This document shows, one piece after another, positions 1-5,140 of a DNA stretch of 5,140 nt; position 1 is the stretch's first letter; the number at the start of each line of letters is the position of its first letter. Under the pieces are notes generated by a model that worked only from the letters and a program-made list of their open reading frames with translations, was not told where the DNA came from and searched no databases. The stretch spans positions 1 to 5,140 of the forward strand of contig CBFICO010000134.1 in NCBI GenBank assembly GCA_965661115.1, given 5' to 3'. A program made the position numbers and the translations under genes. This DNA is from UBA6770 sp965661115 (GTDB taxonomy: Bacteria; Bacteroidota; Bacteroidia; Flavobacteriales_G; Salibacteraceae).

Positions 1-706
1 CGTATAAAACCGTGTTTTGCTGAATGGTGGCAGTAACATTTTCGTTGTCAATGGTGATTTTTTTCTTTCCATTTTTGAGCGCGTTAACCACTATTTCTAA
101 TGTGTTAAGCATTTTACGAGCATCGCCACCACTTAGTCGAAAAAGAGCTTCTTTCTCTTTAAACTCAATGTTTAGCTGTTTGAGTTCCTCGTCGTTTTCC
201 AAAGCGCTGGTTAGTAATTCTTCCAAATCGACTTTTTCAAATGATTTTAGCACATAAACCTGACATCGAGAGAGTAATGCGGATATTACCTCAAAAGAAG
301 GGTTTTCAGTAGTGGCGCCAATTAAGGTTACAGTTCCTTTTTCTACTACACCTAACAATGAATCTTGTTGAGATTTAGAAAAACGATGAATCTCATCAAT
401 AAATAAAATGGGATTGTTTGTGCCAAAAAACTGAGATTTTTCTGCTTTTTGAATTACTTCTCTAACATCTTTAACACCAGAATTTATAGCCGAAAGAATA
501 AAAAATGGGCGCTTAAGTGTTTTGCTAATAATTGAAGCTAAGGTTGTTTTTCCCACTCCTGGAGGCCCCCATAGAATTATGGAAGGAATTAACCCCGAGT
601 CTATTGAATTGCGCAGCACAGCACCTTTTCCAACTAGGTGTTGCTGGCCAATGTAATTATCAAGTGATGTGGGTCTAAGTCGCTCTGCGAGTGGAGTTGA
701 ATTCAC
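1..706 (-). CDS. rarA: Replication-associated recombination protein A (RarA/MgsA), AAA+ ATPase; 3' end beyond the window
   Basis: RarA (MgsA) is a cytoplasmic AAA+ ATPase related to clamp-loader subunits and to eukaryotic WRNIP1; it acts at stalled replication forks. The visible 235 codons carry the ATPase core. The start PLAERLRP (residues 5-12) and the following IGQ-HLVGKG are the classic RarA N-terminus. Walker A is GPPGVGKT (47-54, Lys53), Walker B is ILFIDEIHRF (100-109, Asp104/Glu105), sensor 1 is GATTENPSF (130-138), the arginine finger is probably Arg147 in LLSRC, and sensor 2 is LSGGDARKMLN (191-201, Arg197). The family is usually about 420-450 residues, so the C-terminal helical and tetramerisation part lies past the left edge. 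The start is GTG at 706-704: an in-frame TAA lies three codons upstream and no ATG is available. This GTG shares one base with the stop of the upstream porin gene, which suggests translational coupling. The reading frame is intact and all key ATPase residues are present. Family assignment is very secure; the start is inferred. Confidence 0.96.
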   Translation of the reverse strand, partial: MNSTPLAERLRPTSLDNYIGQQHLVGKGAVLRNSIDSGLIPSIILWGPPGVGKTTLASIISKTLKRPFFILSAINSGVKDVREVIQKAEKSQFFGTNNPILFIDEIHRFSKSQQDSLLGVVEKGTVTLIGATTENPSFEVISALLSRCQVYVLKSFEKVDLEELLTSALENDEELKQLNIEFKEKEALFRLSGGDARKMLNTLEIVVNALKNGKKKITIDNENVTATIQQNTVLY

Positions 707-1800
707 TAGAATTTAGCTTGAACACTGAATAAAATATTTGAGTTATTGGCAATGTAAGCAACACCACCCAGCTTAGATTGATCAATACCTTGGTCGTATC
801 TGAAAATAGGAGAAGTATTACTAAATACCCTTCCTTCAAGCTTAAACTTGATGTTATCAGTTGCAAAATACTCCAATCCGCCCGAATAGCTAATCGTTTC
901 AAAGTTGCCAACGATTGGGTTGTGGTAGATGCCATCAGGATCGCTGTACGCCTCAAAACGCCCTGCTAATGCCCATTTATCTATCAAATAATATCGGCCC
1001 AATATACTTGCAACAAACAATTCAGATTGAACACTGGTTACTTGATTATCAGCTATCGTATAATCGAAACCTGCTACAAAATCCATTTTTTTATTTGGGC
1101 TGTACGTTGCGTATAAATTATTGTAGAAAATAAAAACCGGAGTAGAGTCAGGAGCATCGTTGCTGTACATGTTGCTGTAATTGATGGTCCATTTTTCGTT
1201 TGGTTCGTAAGTAACTTGTGTGCCGATGAGCTTGTTAATGTTAGCATCTGATTCAGTTATGTTTTGATTTCCGTTTGCTAGAGTAAGGGAGAAGTACCAT
1301 TTTTTTAGTGGTTTGTACCCAAGCTTGGCTCCCGCTAAATAGTAGGGAGTCCATTCACTTGCAAGGCAATGAGAGGTGAGTAAATTATCGAATGAATAGG
1401 CTGACTCAAAACCCATGTGAGAGGAGAACATTCCAACAGTTAGCTCTAATTCATTGGTAAATCGGTAATTTATATTGGCTTCGTACAGGGCGTTCAATAA
1501 TTCTCTTTCGTGTGCCATGTTTGCTGCAGGGAAATCACCAAAATTGAATCCTACGTTAGCTGACATCTTTCCTTTTACGTAAGAAAAATCTGCAGCCGCC
1601 ATGTTTATGCTCATTTGGTTGTGTTTGTTGTAATTGAATAGAAAATCAGGTCGTTCATGATTAAATGGTTGGTTAAAATCAAAACTGTAGTAAAAATCAA
1701 CATAGTACTCAGAAGAAAATCCTTCCTCAAGTGAATCTAATTGCGCCGATAGTTGAACGCCAAGCACTAATACAGTAAAAACTAACAATAATTTTTTCAT
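706..1800 (-). CDS. BBP2/OmpL-like outer-membrane beta-barrel protein (putative porin)
   Basis: A 364-residue protein with a clear Sec signal peptide: MKKLLL, a hydrophobic core to about residue 15, then QLSA-Q with likely cleavage after Ala19. The mature part has alternating aromatic/polar strands and ends in Phe (FSVQAKF), as expected for BAM-assembled barrels. It resembles the putative beta-barrel porin-2 (OmpL-like) family of Bacteroidota: YYVDFYYSFDFNQP near 32-45, a FNYNKHNQ segment at 55-62, GMFSSHMGFES at 123-133, then WTPYYLAGAKLGY at 150-162 and a SLTLANGNQN strand at 171-180. The last third is a series of beta hairpins (about 225-364) with short turns such as SPNKK. It probably forms an outer-membrane channel for small solutes; the substrate cannot be read from sequence. 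The ATG at 1800 lies 11 bases after the NhaC antiporter stop without a Shine-Dalgarno site, so co-expression is likely. The TAG stop overlaps the rarA GTG. Barrel identity is strong; true porin activity is inferred. Confidence 0.88.
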   Translation of the reverse strand: MKKLLLVFTVLVLGVQLSAQLDSLEEGFSSEYYVDFYYSFDFNQPFNHERPDFLFNYNKHNQMSINMAAADFSYVKGKMSANVGFNFGDFPAANMAHERELLNALYEANINYRFTNELELTVGMFSSHMGFESAYSFDNLLTSHCLASEWTPYYLAGAKLGYKPLKKWYFSLTLANGNQNITESDANINKLIGTQVTYEPNEKWTINYSNMYSNDAPDSTPVFIFYNNLYATYSPNKKMDFVAGFDYTIADNQVTSVQSELFVASILGRYYLIDKWALAGRFEAYSDPDGIYHNPIVGNFETISYSGGLEYFATDNIKFKLEGRVFSNTSPIFRYDQGIDQSKLGGVAYIANNSNILFSVQAKF

Positions 1801-1811
1801 AATTCAAATAG

Positions 1812-3248
1812 TTAAGAATTTGCTTGCTTAATTTTTATTCGAAACAAAGCATAAACAAATGACATAATCGGACTAAGGTAATTGAAAAAACAAAACGGTA
1901 AATAGGCCAAGGTTGCTACGCCCAAAACAGCACTTTGTGTCGCTCCACAAGTATTCCATGGAATTAGTACTGATGTCACGGTTCCACTATCTTCAAGCGT
2001 TCGGCTCAAATTTACTGGAGCAAGGCCTTTTGCGTCAAATGCATCCTTATACATTCTTCCTGGCACTACAATCGCTAAATACTGATCGCTTGCCGTTAGG
2101 TTAATAAACAAACAAGAACCTATGGTTGTGGCAACTAACCCTGCAAAAGATTTAACTCCACTTATCAACCAACTTGCAATTTTCTGCAATGCACCGATTG
2201 CTTCCATGGAGCCACCGAAAACCATTGCGCAAATAATTAACCAAACGGTATTTAACATCCCGGCCATTCCGCCAGAGCTTAGCAAGTCTGTTAGTGCTGC
2301 ATTGCCTGTTTCAATTACAGTGTCTGATCCTGCAGCAGAAAGTAATACGTAGTAACTGTTAGAGAAATAGCTTTCCGAATCGCCAAGGTTGTTTATTAGG
2401 TCTGGTTGAAACACTATGGCACACAAAACGGCACTTAAAATACCCATAAACAAAGCGGGGATAGGGTCCACTTTTTTTATGATCAGAAATACAACAAGGG
2501 CTGGAACAACAAATAGTAGTGGTGTAATGTTAAAGGTTTGTTCAATTACGCTATTTAACTCAGTTAACCCAATGCTTCCGCCGCTTGTTTCATAGTTTAA
2601 ACCGATAATAAAAAACAGAATAAGGTTAATGAGGTAGGATGGAACTGTGGTGAAAAGCATATATCGAATATGGTCGAACAATTGAGCGCCACTAACCGCT
2701 GCGGCTAGATTGGTGGTGTCGCTCAATGGACTCATTTTGTCACCAAAATAGGCTCCGGTAATAATTGCTCCTCCAACCACAGCTTCGCTAAACCCAAGAG
2801 CTTTACCGATTCCTAGCAGGGCAATACCAATAGTGGCTATTGTGCTCCAAGAGCTTCCTGACGCAACTGAAATAATTGCACATACCACCGAAGAGGCAAC
2901 CAAAAAATAGGAGGGATGTGCAATCTTTAATCCGTAAAAAATTAAAGCTGGTATTACTCCGCTAACAAGCCAAGTGCCCGCTAATGCTCCAATCAATAAA
3001 AGAATAATAATGGCTCCTAACGTAGAGTTTACTGCCTTTTTGATATGCTCTAGAATTTGATCGAAATTCAAACCCTGCGAAAAACCAATTACGCTTGCTG
3101 TGCTCGCTGCAATTAATAACGCTAGCTGATTTGAACCTCCTAAGCTATGATCTCCAAAAAAGTAAACATTAGCGGCTAGTAGAGGAATTAGCACCAAAAT
3201 CGGAATGAAGGAAGTGATTAAACCGATTTCTTTTTTTAGCGATTCCAT
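1812..3248 (-). CDS. nhaC: NhaC-family Na+/H+ antiporter
   Basis: An inner-membrane secondary transporter of about 478 residues, normal for the NhaC family (TC 2.A.35), which exchanges cytoplasmic Na+ for external H+; the related MleN exchanges malate for lactate with Na+/H+. Hydrophobic segments run through the whole length (about 11-12 likely). Family signatures, numbered from the ATG, are GTWLVSG (91-97), SGSSWSTIATIG (130-141), the hallmark GAYFGDKMSPLSDTTNLA (165-182), TASDQYLAIVVPGRMY (385-400) and a C-terminal LEDSGTVTSVLIPWNTCGA (418-436). The acidic and polar residues in the 165-182 motif are the likely ion-site region. I start at ATG 3248; an in-frame TTG three codons earlier (3257) would add three residues and is less likely. 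The gene begins 15 bases after the glycosyltransferase stop and is followed 11 bases later by the outer-membrane barrel gene. The frame is intact and no key motif is missing. Na+ is the usual family substrate, but specificity here is inferred. Confidence 0.93.
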   Translation of the reverse strand: MESLKKEIGLITSFIPILVLIPLLAANVYFFGDHSLGGSNQLALLIAASTASVIGFSQGLNFDQILEHIKKAVNSTLGAIIILLLIGALAGTWLVSGVIPALIFYGLKIAHPSYFLVASSVVCAIISVASGSSWSTIATIGIALLGIGKALGFSEAVVGGAIITGAYFGDKMSPLSDTTNLAAAVSGAQLFDHIRYMLFTTVPSYLINLILFFIIGLNYETSGGSIGLTELNSVIEQTFNITPLLFVVPALVVFLIIKKVDPIPALFMGILSAVLCAIVFQPDLINNLGDSESYFSNSYYVLLSAAGSDTVIETGNAALTDLLSSGGMAGMLNTVWLIICAMVFGGSMEAIGALQKIASWLISGVKSFAGLVATTIGSCLFINLTASDQYLAIVVPGRMYKDAFDAKGLAPVNLSRTLEDSGTVTSVLIPWNTCGATQSAVLGVATLAYLPFCFFNYLSPIMSFVYALFRIKIKQANS

Positions 3249-3263
3249 AGCTTTCAAAAGTAG

Positions 3264-4565
3264 TTAAGCAGTTTCTATAAGGGTGTTCTTCTTTTTCAAA
3301 TAATCAACAAAAGCCAAACAAAACACCATTAGATATTCAAGGGCTATAATAAAGCTGCTTTCTTCGTATGGCGTTGTTCGGTAGGTGAAATAAGTTAAGC
3401 CAATTAAGTAGCTCCAAATTGCTATAAAACGGAAGTTTACTGAAGTGTTTAAAGCAATTAAGGTAACTAGATACCATGGATGAATCACAGCCGAAAAGAA
3501 ATAGTACAAGGTGTGAATAGCTACGCTTCTTTTTAACACTTGGAGGAGGTTGCCCGGTTTAAAGGCAAGCCAAAGTACCGTTATTGCTGGAATCAGGGCT
3601 AAGGAGAATGCAACCCATTTTTTGTGAGCATCGCTGGTAAAATCAACTAAAATACTGTACAAAAAGGAGTTAAACTGAAAACTCTGGAAGTATAAATCAA
3701 CGCTGCTGAGCATATTAAGCATTAAGTCTAATTCTAGAAATGGAAGAAACAGTAGAACGCAGATTATAGCACTTGTTCCTATGAACTGAATTGTTTTTTT
3801 GAGTCCTAAAAGCGGCAGAAATAACGGTAAGTAAATGATAGGTAGTAACTTTGTGCAGATAGCCAAAGCCATAAAAGCCGCAGCGACCGGCCAGCGGTTA
3901 CTTTTTAGATAATAGAAACTTGCGAGTAAAAAAGTTGCCATTAATCCTTCAAAATGCAGGTTGCCTACAATCTCAGAAATTACTAGTGGGTTTAGAAAGT
4001 ACCAAGCAATTTTTTGCTCTTTGAGGTTAAATGCTCTTAGAAGTTTAACTCCATATTGAAAAAGCATTATCTCACCTGCGAATAAAATGAGTTTAATGAT
4101 AAGTTGAGCTTTAAAGAATCCGGTAGGGGCGAGAAGTGCTGCTAGCCCGAAAATAAACTGATTTACAGGAGGGTAAATAGCAAAGTACTGTTGTGAGTTT
4201 AGATGTGGATAAAGCTCTTTCAGTCCTTCCAGTTTATCCGAATCTAAATAGTATTGAGGCACGTGTTCAAAAGGATTTTCGCCCTGAACCCATAACCGCC
4301 CGTCCCATAAAAACCGATATACATCATCGCTTAATTCTGGAGTAGAAAATAAAAATGCTGCTCTAGCTAGAATGCCTAAAATCAAAATTTTATTTAAGCT
4401 GAGTTCTGACTTAAGCAGATAACTAAAGGCTATAAACGCCGCTGTATAGGTGAAAATGAAGCTGGCAAAGTCAGTGCGTTCTATACCAAGGGATAGAATG
4501 ACAAACGCCGCAATGAAAATGCCATGCTGCAGCCAATCTTGATAGAGTGAATCTCTTTTTAGCAC
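3264..4565 (-). CDS. Polytopic GT-C type glycosyltransferase (GT87/DUF2029-like, possible mannosyltransferase)
   Basis: A 433-residue integral membrane protein with roughly 11-13 hydrophobic segments spread from residue 14 to 421. The GT-C signature is an acidic pair in the first large extracytoplasmic loop, SDDVYRFLWDGR (79-90, Asp80/Asp81), followed by GENPFEHVPQYY (95-106) and YPPVNQ (131-136). Later landmarks are NLHFEGLMA (202-210), TKLLPIIYLPLF (238-249) and HPWYLV (362-367), a pattern seen in polyprenyl-phosphate-sugar-dependent mannosyltransferases and GT87/DUF2029 proteins. It probably moves a sugar from a lipid-linked donor to an envelope glycan or glycolipid on the periplasmic side; donor and acceptor are unknown. 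The start is GTG at 4565: an in-frame TAG sits four codons upstream, and the next ATG codon in frame is near residue 209, too late to be real. It follows the ABM gene by 57 bases and precedes nhaC by 15. No other glycan genes are visible. GT-C membership is fairly secure; mannosyl specificity is a guess. Confidence 0.8.
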   Translation of the reverse strand: MLKRDSLYQDWLQHGIFIAAFVILSLGIERTDFASFIFTYTAAFIAFSYLLKSELSLNKILILGILARAAFLFSTPELSDDVYRFLWDGRLWVQGENPFEHVPQYYLDSDKLEGLKELYPHLNSQQYFAIYPPVNQFIFGLAALLAPTGFFKAQLIIKLILFAGEIMLFQYGVKLLRAFNLKEQKIAWYFLNPLVISEIVGNLHFEGLMATFLLASFYYLKSNRWPVAAAFMALAICTKLLPIIYLPLFLPLLGLKKTIQFIGTSAIICVLLFLPFLELDLMLNMLSSVDLYFQSFQFNSFLYSILVDFTSDAHKKWVAFSLALIPAITVLWLAFKPGNLLQVLKRSVAIHTLYYFFSAVIHPWYLVTLIALNTSVNFRFIAIWSYLIGLTYFTYRTTPYEESSFIIALEYLMVFCLAFVDYLKKKNTLIETA

Positions 4566-4569
4566 GCTA

Positions 4570-4577
4570 CAAACCTA
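4570..4577 (-). promoter_or_regulatory. Possible Bacteroidota -7 promoter element (TAGGTTTG) before the glycosyltransferase gene
   Basis: On the minus strand TAGGTTTG fits the Bacteroidota -7 consensus TAnnTTTG exactly. It lies in the only real gap of the gene row (57 bases). Eighteen bases upstream is TTTC, an imperfect match to the -33 TTTG. Transcription would begin about at the GTG start codon (4565), giving a leaderless or almost leaderless message. Such 8-mers occur by chance every couple of kilobases in AT-rich DNA, so confidence is low. Confidence 0.2.
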
Positions 4578-4622
4578 ATCTTATGGTTGGTACAGGAAAT
4601 GAAAAGCAGGTTACATTGATAT

Positions 4623-4919
4623 CTATTTAACCAAAACTTCTTCATTCACACTCCACGCTTCAGGTTTAGCGGCGAATAGTTTTTTTGTTGCAGGCCATAC
4701 AACTCCAAACGTATCAGAGTATCGGTAATTGTTGAGGTCGGTCTCGCTGTCCCACCAACTGTAAGTCATAAAGATATTGGGTTGGCTTATGTCTCTGAGC
4801 AAAGAAAGTTTGTTGCAGCCCGGTTGATTTGCTATTTCCTCTTTGTATTTGCCAAATAATTCCTGAAATGCACTAACCGCCTCAGGTTTGAAAGTCATTT
4901 TTACAATTCTAATGATCAT
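4623..4919 (-). CDS. ABM-domain protein, putative quinol monooxygenase-like
   Basis: A 98-residue soluble protein with the dimeric alpha/beta-barrel (ferredoxin-like) fold of the antibiotic biosynthesis monooxygenase family (PF03992: YgiN, ActVA-Orf6, heme-degrading relatives). Visible landmarks are strand 1 MIIRIVKMTFKPE (1-13), helix 1 AVSAFQELFGKYKEEIANQPG (14-34), a central strand pair LSLLRDI and IFMTYSWWDSETDL (38-62), helix 2 with YRYSDTFGVVWPATKKLF (65-82), and a last strand AWSVNEEVLVK (88-98). The WW pair (55-56) and VWPATKKLF match small Bacteroidota members of the family. Members act without metal or cofactor on quinols or other aromatics, or have no known activity, so the substrate is open. 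The ATG at 4919 overlaps the TGA of the upstream SAM hydrolase gene as ATGA, which supports both the start and translational coupling. The function is probably small-molecule oxidation or detoxification, but this is not shown by the sequence. Confidence 0.85.
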   Translation of the reverse strand: MIIRIVKMTFKPEAVSAFQELFGKYKEEIANQPGCNKLSLLRDISQPNIFMTYSWWDSETDLNNYRYSDTFGVVWPATKKLFAAKPEAWSVNEEVLVK

Positions 4920-5140
4920 AAAGCGTCAAATTCAATACGAACCACATCGTTTACTTTTAAGCCCATTAAATTGGAGCTATGACCTAAATTCATAGCTATT
5001 TCAAGGTATCCTGCCGAATTAAACAAGGCTAGTCTTTCACCCTCCATTGTGGTGTGGTAGTTTTGTCTAATATTTCGGATGCTGTATCCGCTTAGCTTGG
5101 TTGATATGGTAAAATCTCGGCCATTTGCTTGCTGATTCAG
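4916..5140 (-). CDS. SAM hydroxide adenosyltransferase (DUF62 / SAM hydrolase), C-terminal part; 5' end beyond the window
   Basis: From base 5140 an open frame of 74 codons runs to TGA at 4918-4916. It matches the C-terminal beta-barrel domain of the SAM-dependent chlorinase/fluorinase superfamily: GERLALFNSAGYLEIAMNLG, with the signature NSAGYLEIA encoded at about 5020-4994, then a LMGLKVND segment and the terminal VVRIEFDAL. Most bacterial members are DUF62 enzymes that hydrolyse S-adenosylmethionine to adenosine and methionine. In fluorinase and DUF62 trimers this domain helps bind the adenosine part of the neighbouring subunit's active site. Full-length proteins are about 260-290 residues, so some three quarters, including the catalytic N-terminal domain, is missing to the right. 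Halogenase activity is unlikely by base rate but cannot be tested here. The stop overlaps the ABM gene start by four bases (ATGA). The gene is easily missed because its start codon is outside the window. Confidence 0.88.
   Translation of the reverse strand: MNQQANGRDFTISTKLSGYSIRNIRQNYHTTMEGERLALFNSAGYLEIAMNLGHSSNLMGLKVNDVVRIEFDAL

Larger units (their letters stand above)
1..5140 (-). other. Predicted co-transcribed gene row: SAM hydrolase, ABM protein, GT-C transferase, nhaC, BBP2 barrel, rarA
   Basis: Six consecutive genes share one strand. Junctions are an ATGA overlap (4916-4919), a 57-base gap (4566-4622), a 15-base gap (3249-3263), an 11-base gap (1801-1811) and a one-base stop/GTG overlap at 706. 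No GC-rich hairpin followed by a T run is present in any gap, so nothing visible stops transcription within the row. The row may continue past both edges. A second promoter in the 57-base gap would split it into a two-gene and a four-gene unit. Co-transcription is inferred from spacing alone. Confidence 0.55.

Noticed and set aside
24..257. Plus-strand open frame of 77 codons
   Set aside because: It lies antisense to the sensor 2 and lid region of rarA, gives serine/phenylalanine-rich low-complexity protein, and has no recognisable motif. It is a shadow of the real gene.
675..956. Minus-strand open frame of 93 codons overlapping the porin 3' end and rarA start
   Set aside because: It is in another frame inside the well-supported barrel gene and enters the certain rarA N-terminus. 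Its protein resembles nothing and has no plausible start context.
778..1133. Two overlapping plus-strand frames (778-969 and 915-1133)
   Set aside because: Both are antisense to the barrel C-terminal strands and overlap each other in different frames. Neither has a domain or ribosome-binding site.
1913..2352. Plus-strand frames at 1913-2104 and 2122-2352
   Set aside because: Both are antisense to conserved NhaC segments, and the composition mirrors the antisense of hydrophobic codons.
706..3248. Whether the NhaC and barrel genes are a horizontally acquired insert between the flanking genes
   Set aside because: Base composition and start context look like the neighbours, spacing is tight at both ends, and no repeats, transposase or tRNA is present.
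4570..4590. Small inverted repeat in the 57-base gap (AACC and GGTT around a 9-base loop)
   Set aside because: The stem is only four base pairs with no following T run, too weak for a terminator, an attenuator or a convincing operator.
4916..5140. Possible fluorinase or chlorinase rather than SAM hydrolase
   Set aside because: Only the C-terminal domain is visible and the residues separating halogenases from DUF62 hydrolases are mostly in the missing part. DUF62 is by far the more common type in Bacteroidota.

Overview
The window looks like chromosomal DNA of a Bacteroidota member, most likely a flavobacterium-like, possibly marine organism. The reasons are AT-rich sequence, a BBP2-type outer-membrane barrel, closely packed genes with essentially no Shine-Dalgarno sites, and protein sequences typical of that phylum. 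This assignment is inferred from protein style, not from a marker gene.

All six genes lie on the minus strand, so transcription runs from the right edge to the left. In order they are: (1) the C-terminal end of a SAM hydroxide adenosyltransferase (DUF62 / SAM hydrolase), cut by the right edge; (2) a small antibiotic-biosynthesis-monooxygenase (ABM) fold protein whose ATG overlaps the previous stop; (3) a polytopic GT-C type glycosyltransferase, possibly a mannosyltransferase; (4) an NhaC-family Na+/H+ antiporter; (5) a BBP2/OmpL-like outer-membrane beta-barrel protein with a signal peptide; (6) the N-terminal half or so of RarA/MgsA, a replication-associated AAA+ ATPase, cut by the left edge. 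The junctions are a 4-base overlap, 57 bases, 15 bases (6 if an upstream TTG is used), 11 bases and a 1-base overlap. The genes could therefore be one polycistronic unit. The 57-base gap before the glycosyltransferase is the only place with room for an internal promoter.

The functions do not form one obvious pathway. The antiporter and the outer-membrane barrel make a plausible envelope and ion-homeostasis pair. The SAM hydrolase and ABM protein are small metabolic or detoxification functions, the GT-C enzyme is an envelope glycosylation candidate, and RarA is a conserved genome-maintenance gene at the end of the unit.

There is no gene-free stretch longer than 57 bases. I see no tRNA, rRNA, CRISPR array, insertion sequence, attachment site or convincing terminator. 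Every gene, over the part visible, reads through without frameshift or internal stop. I find no previously undescribed system here; the findings are modest points about start sites, coupling and gene context.
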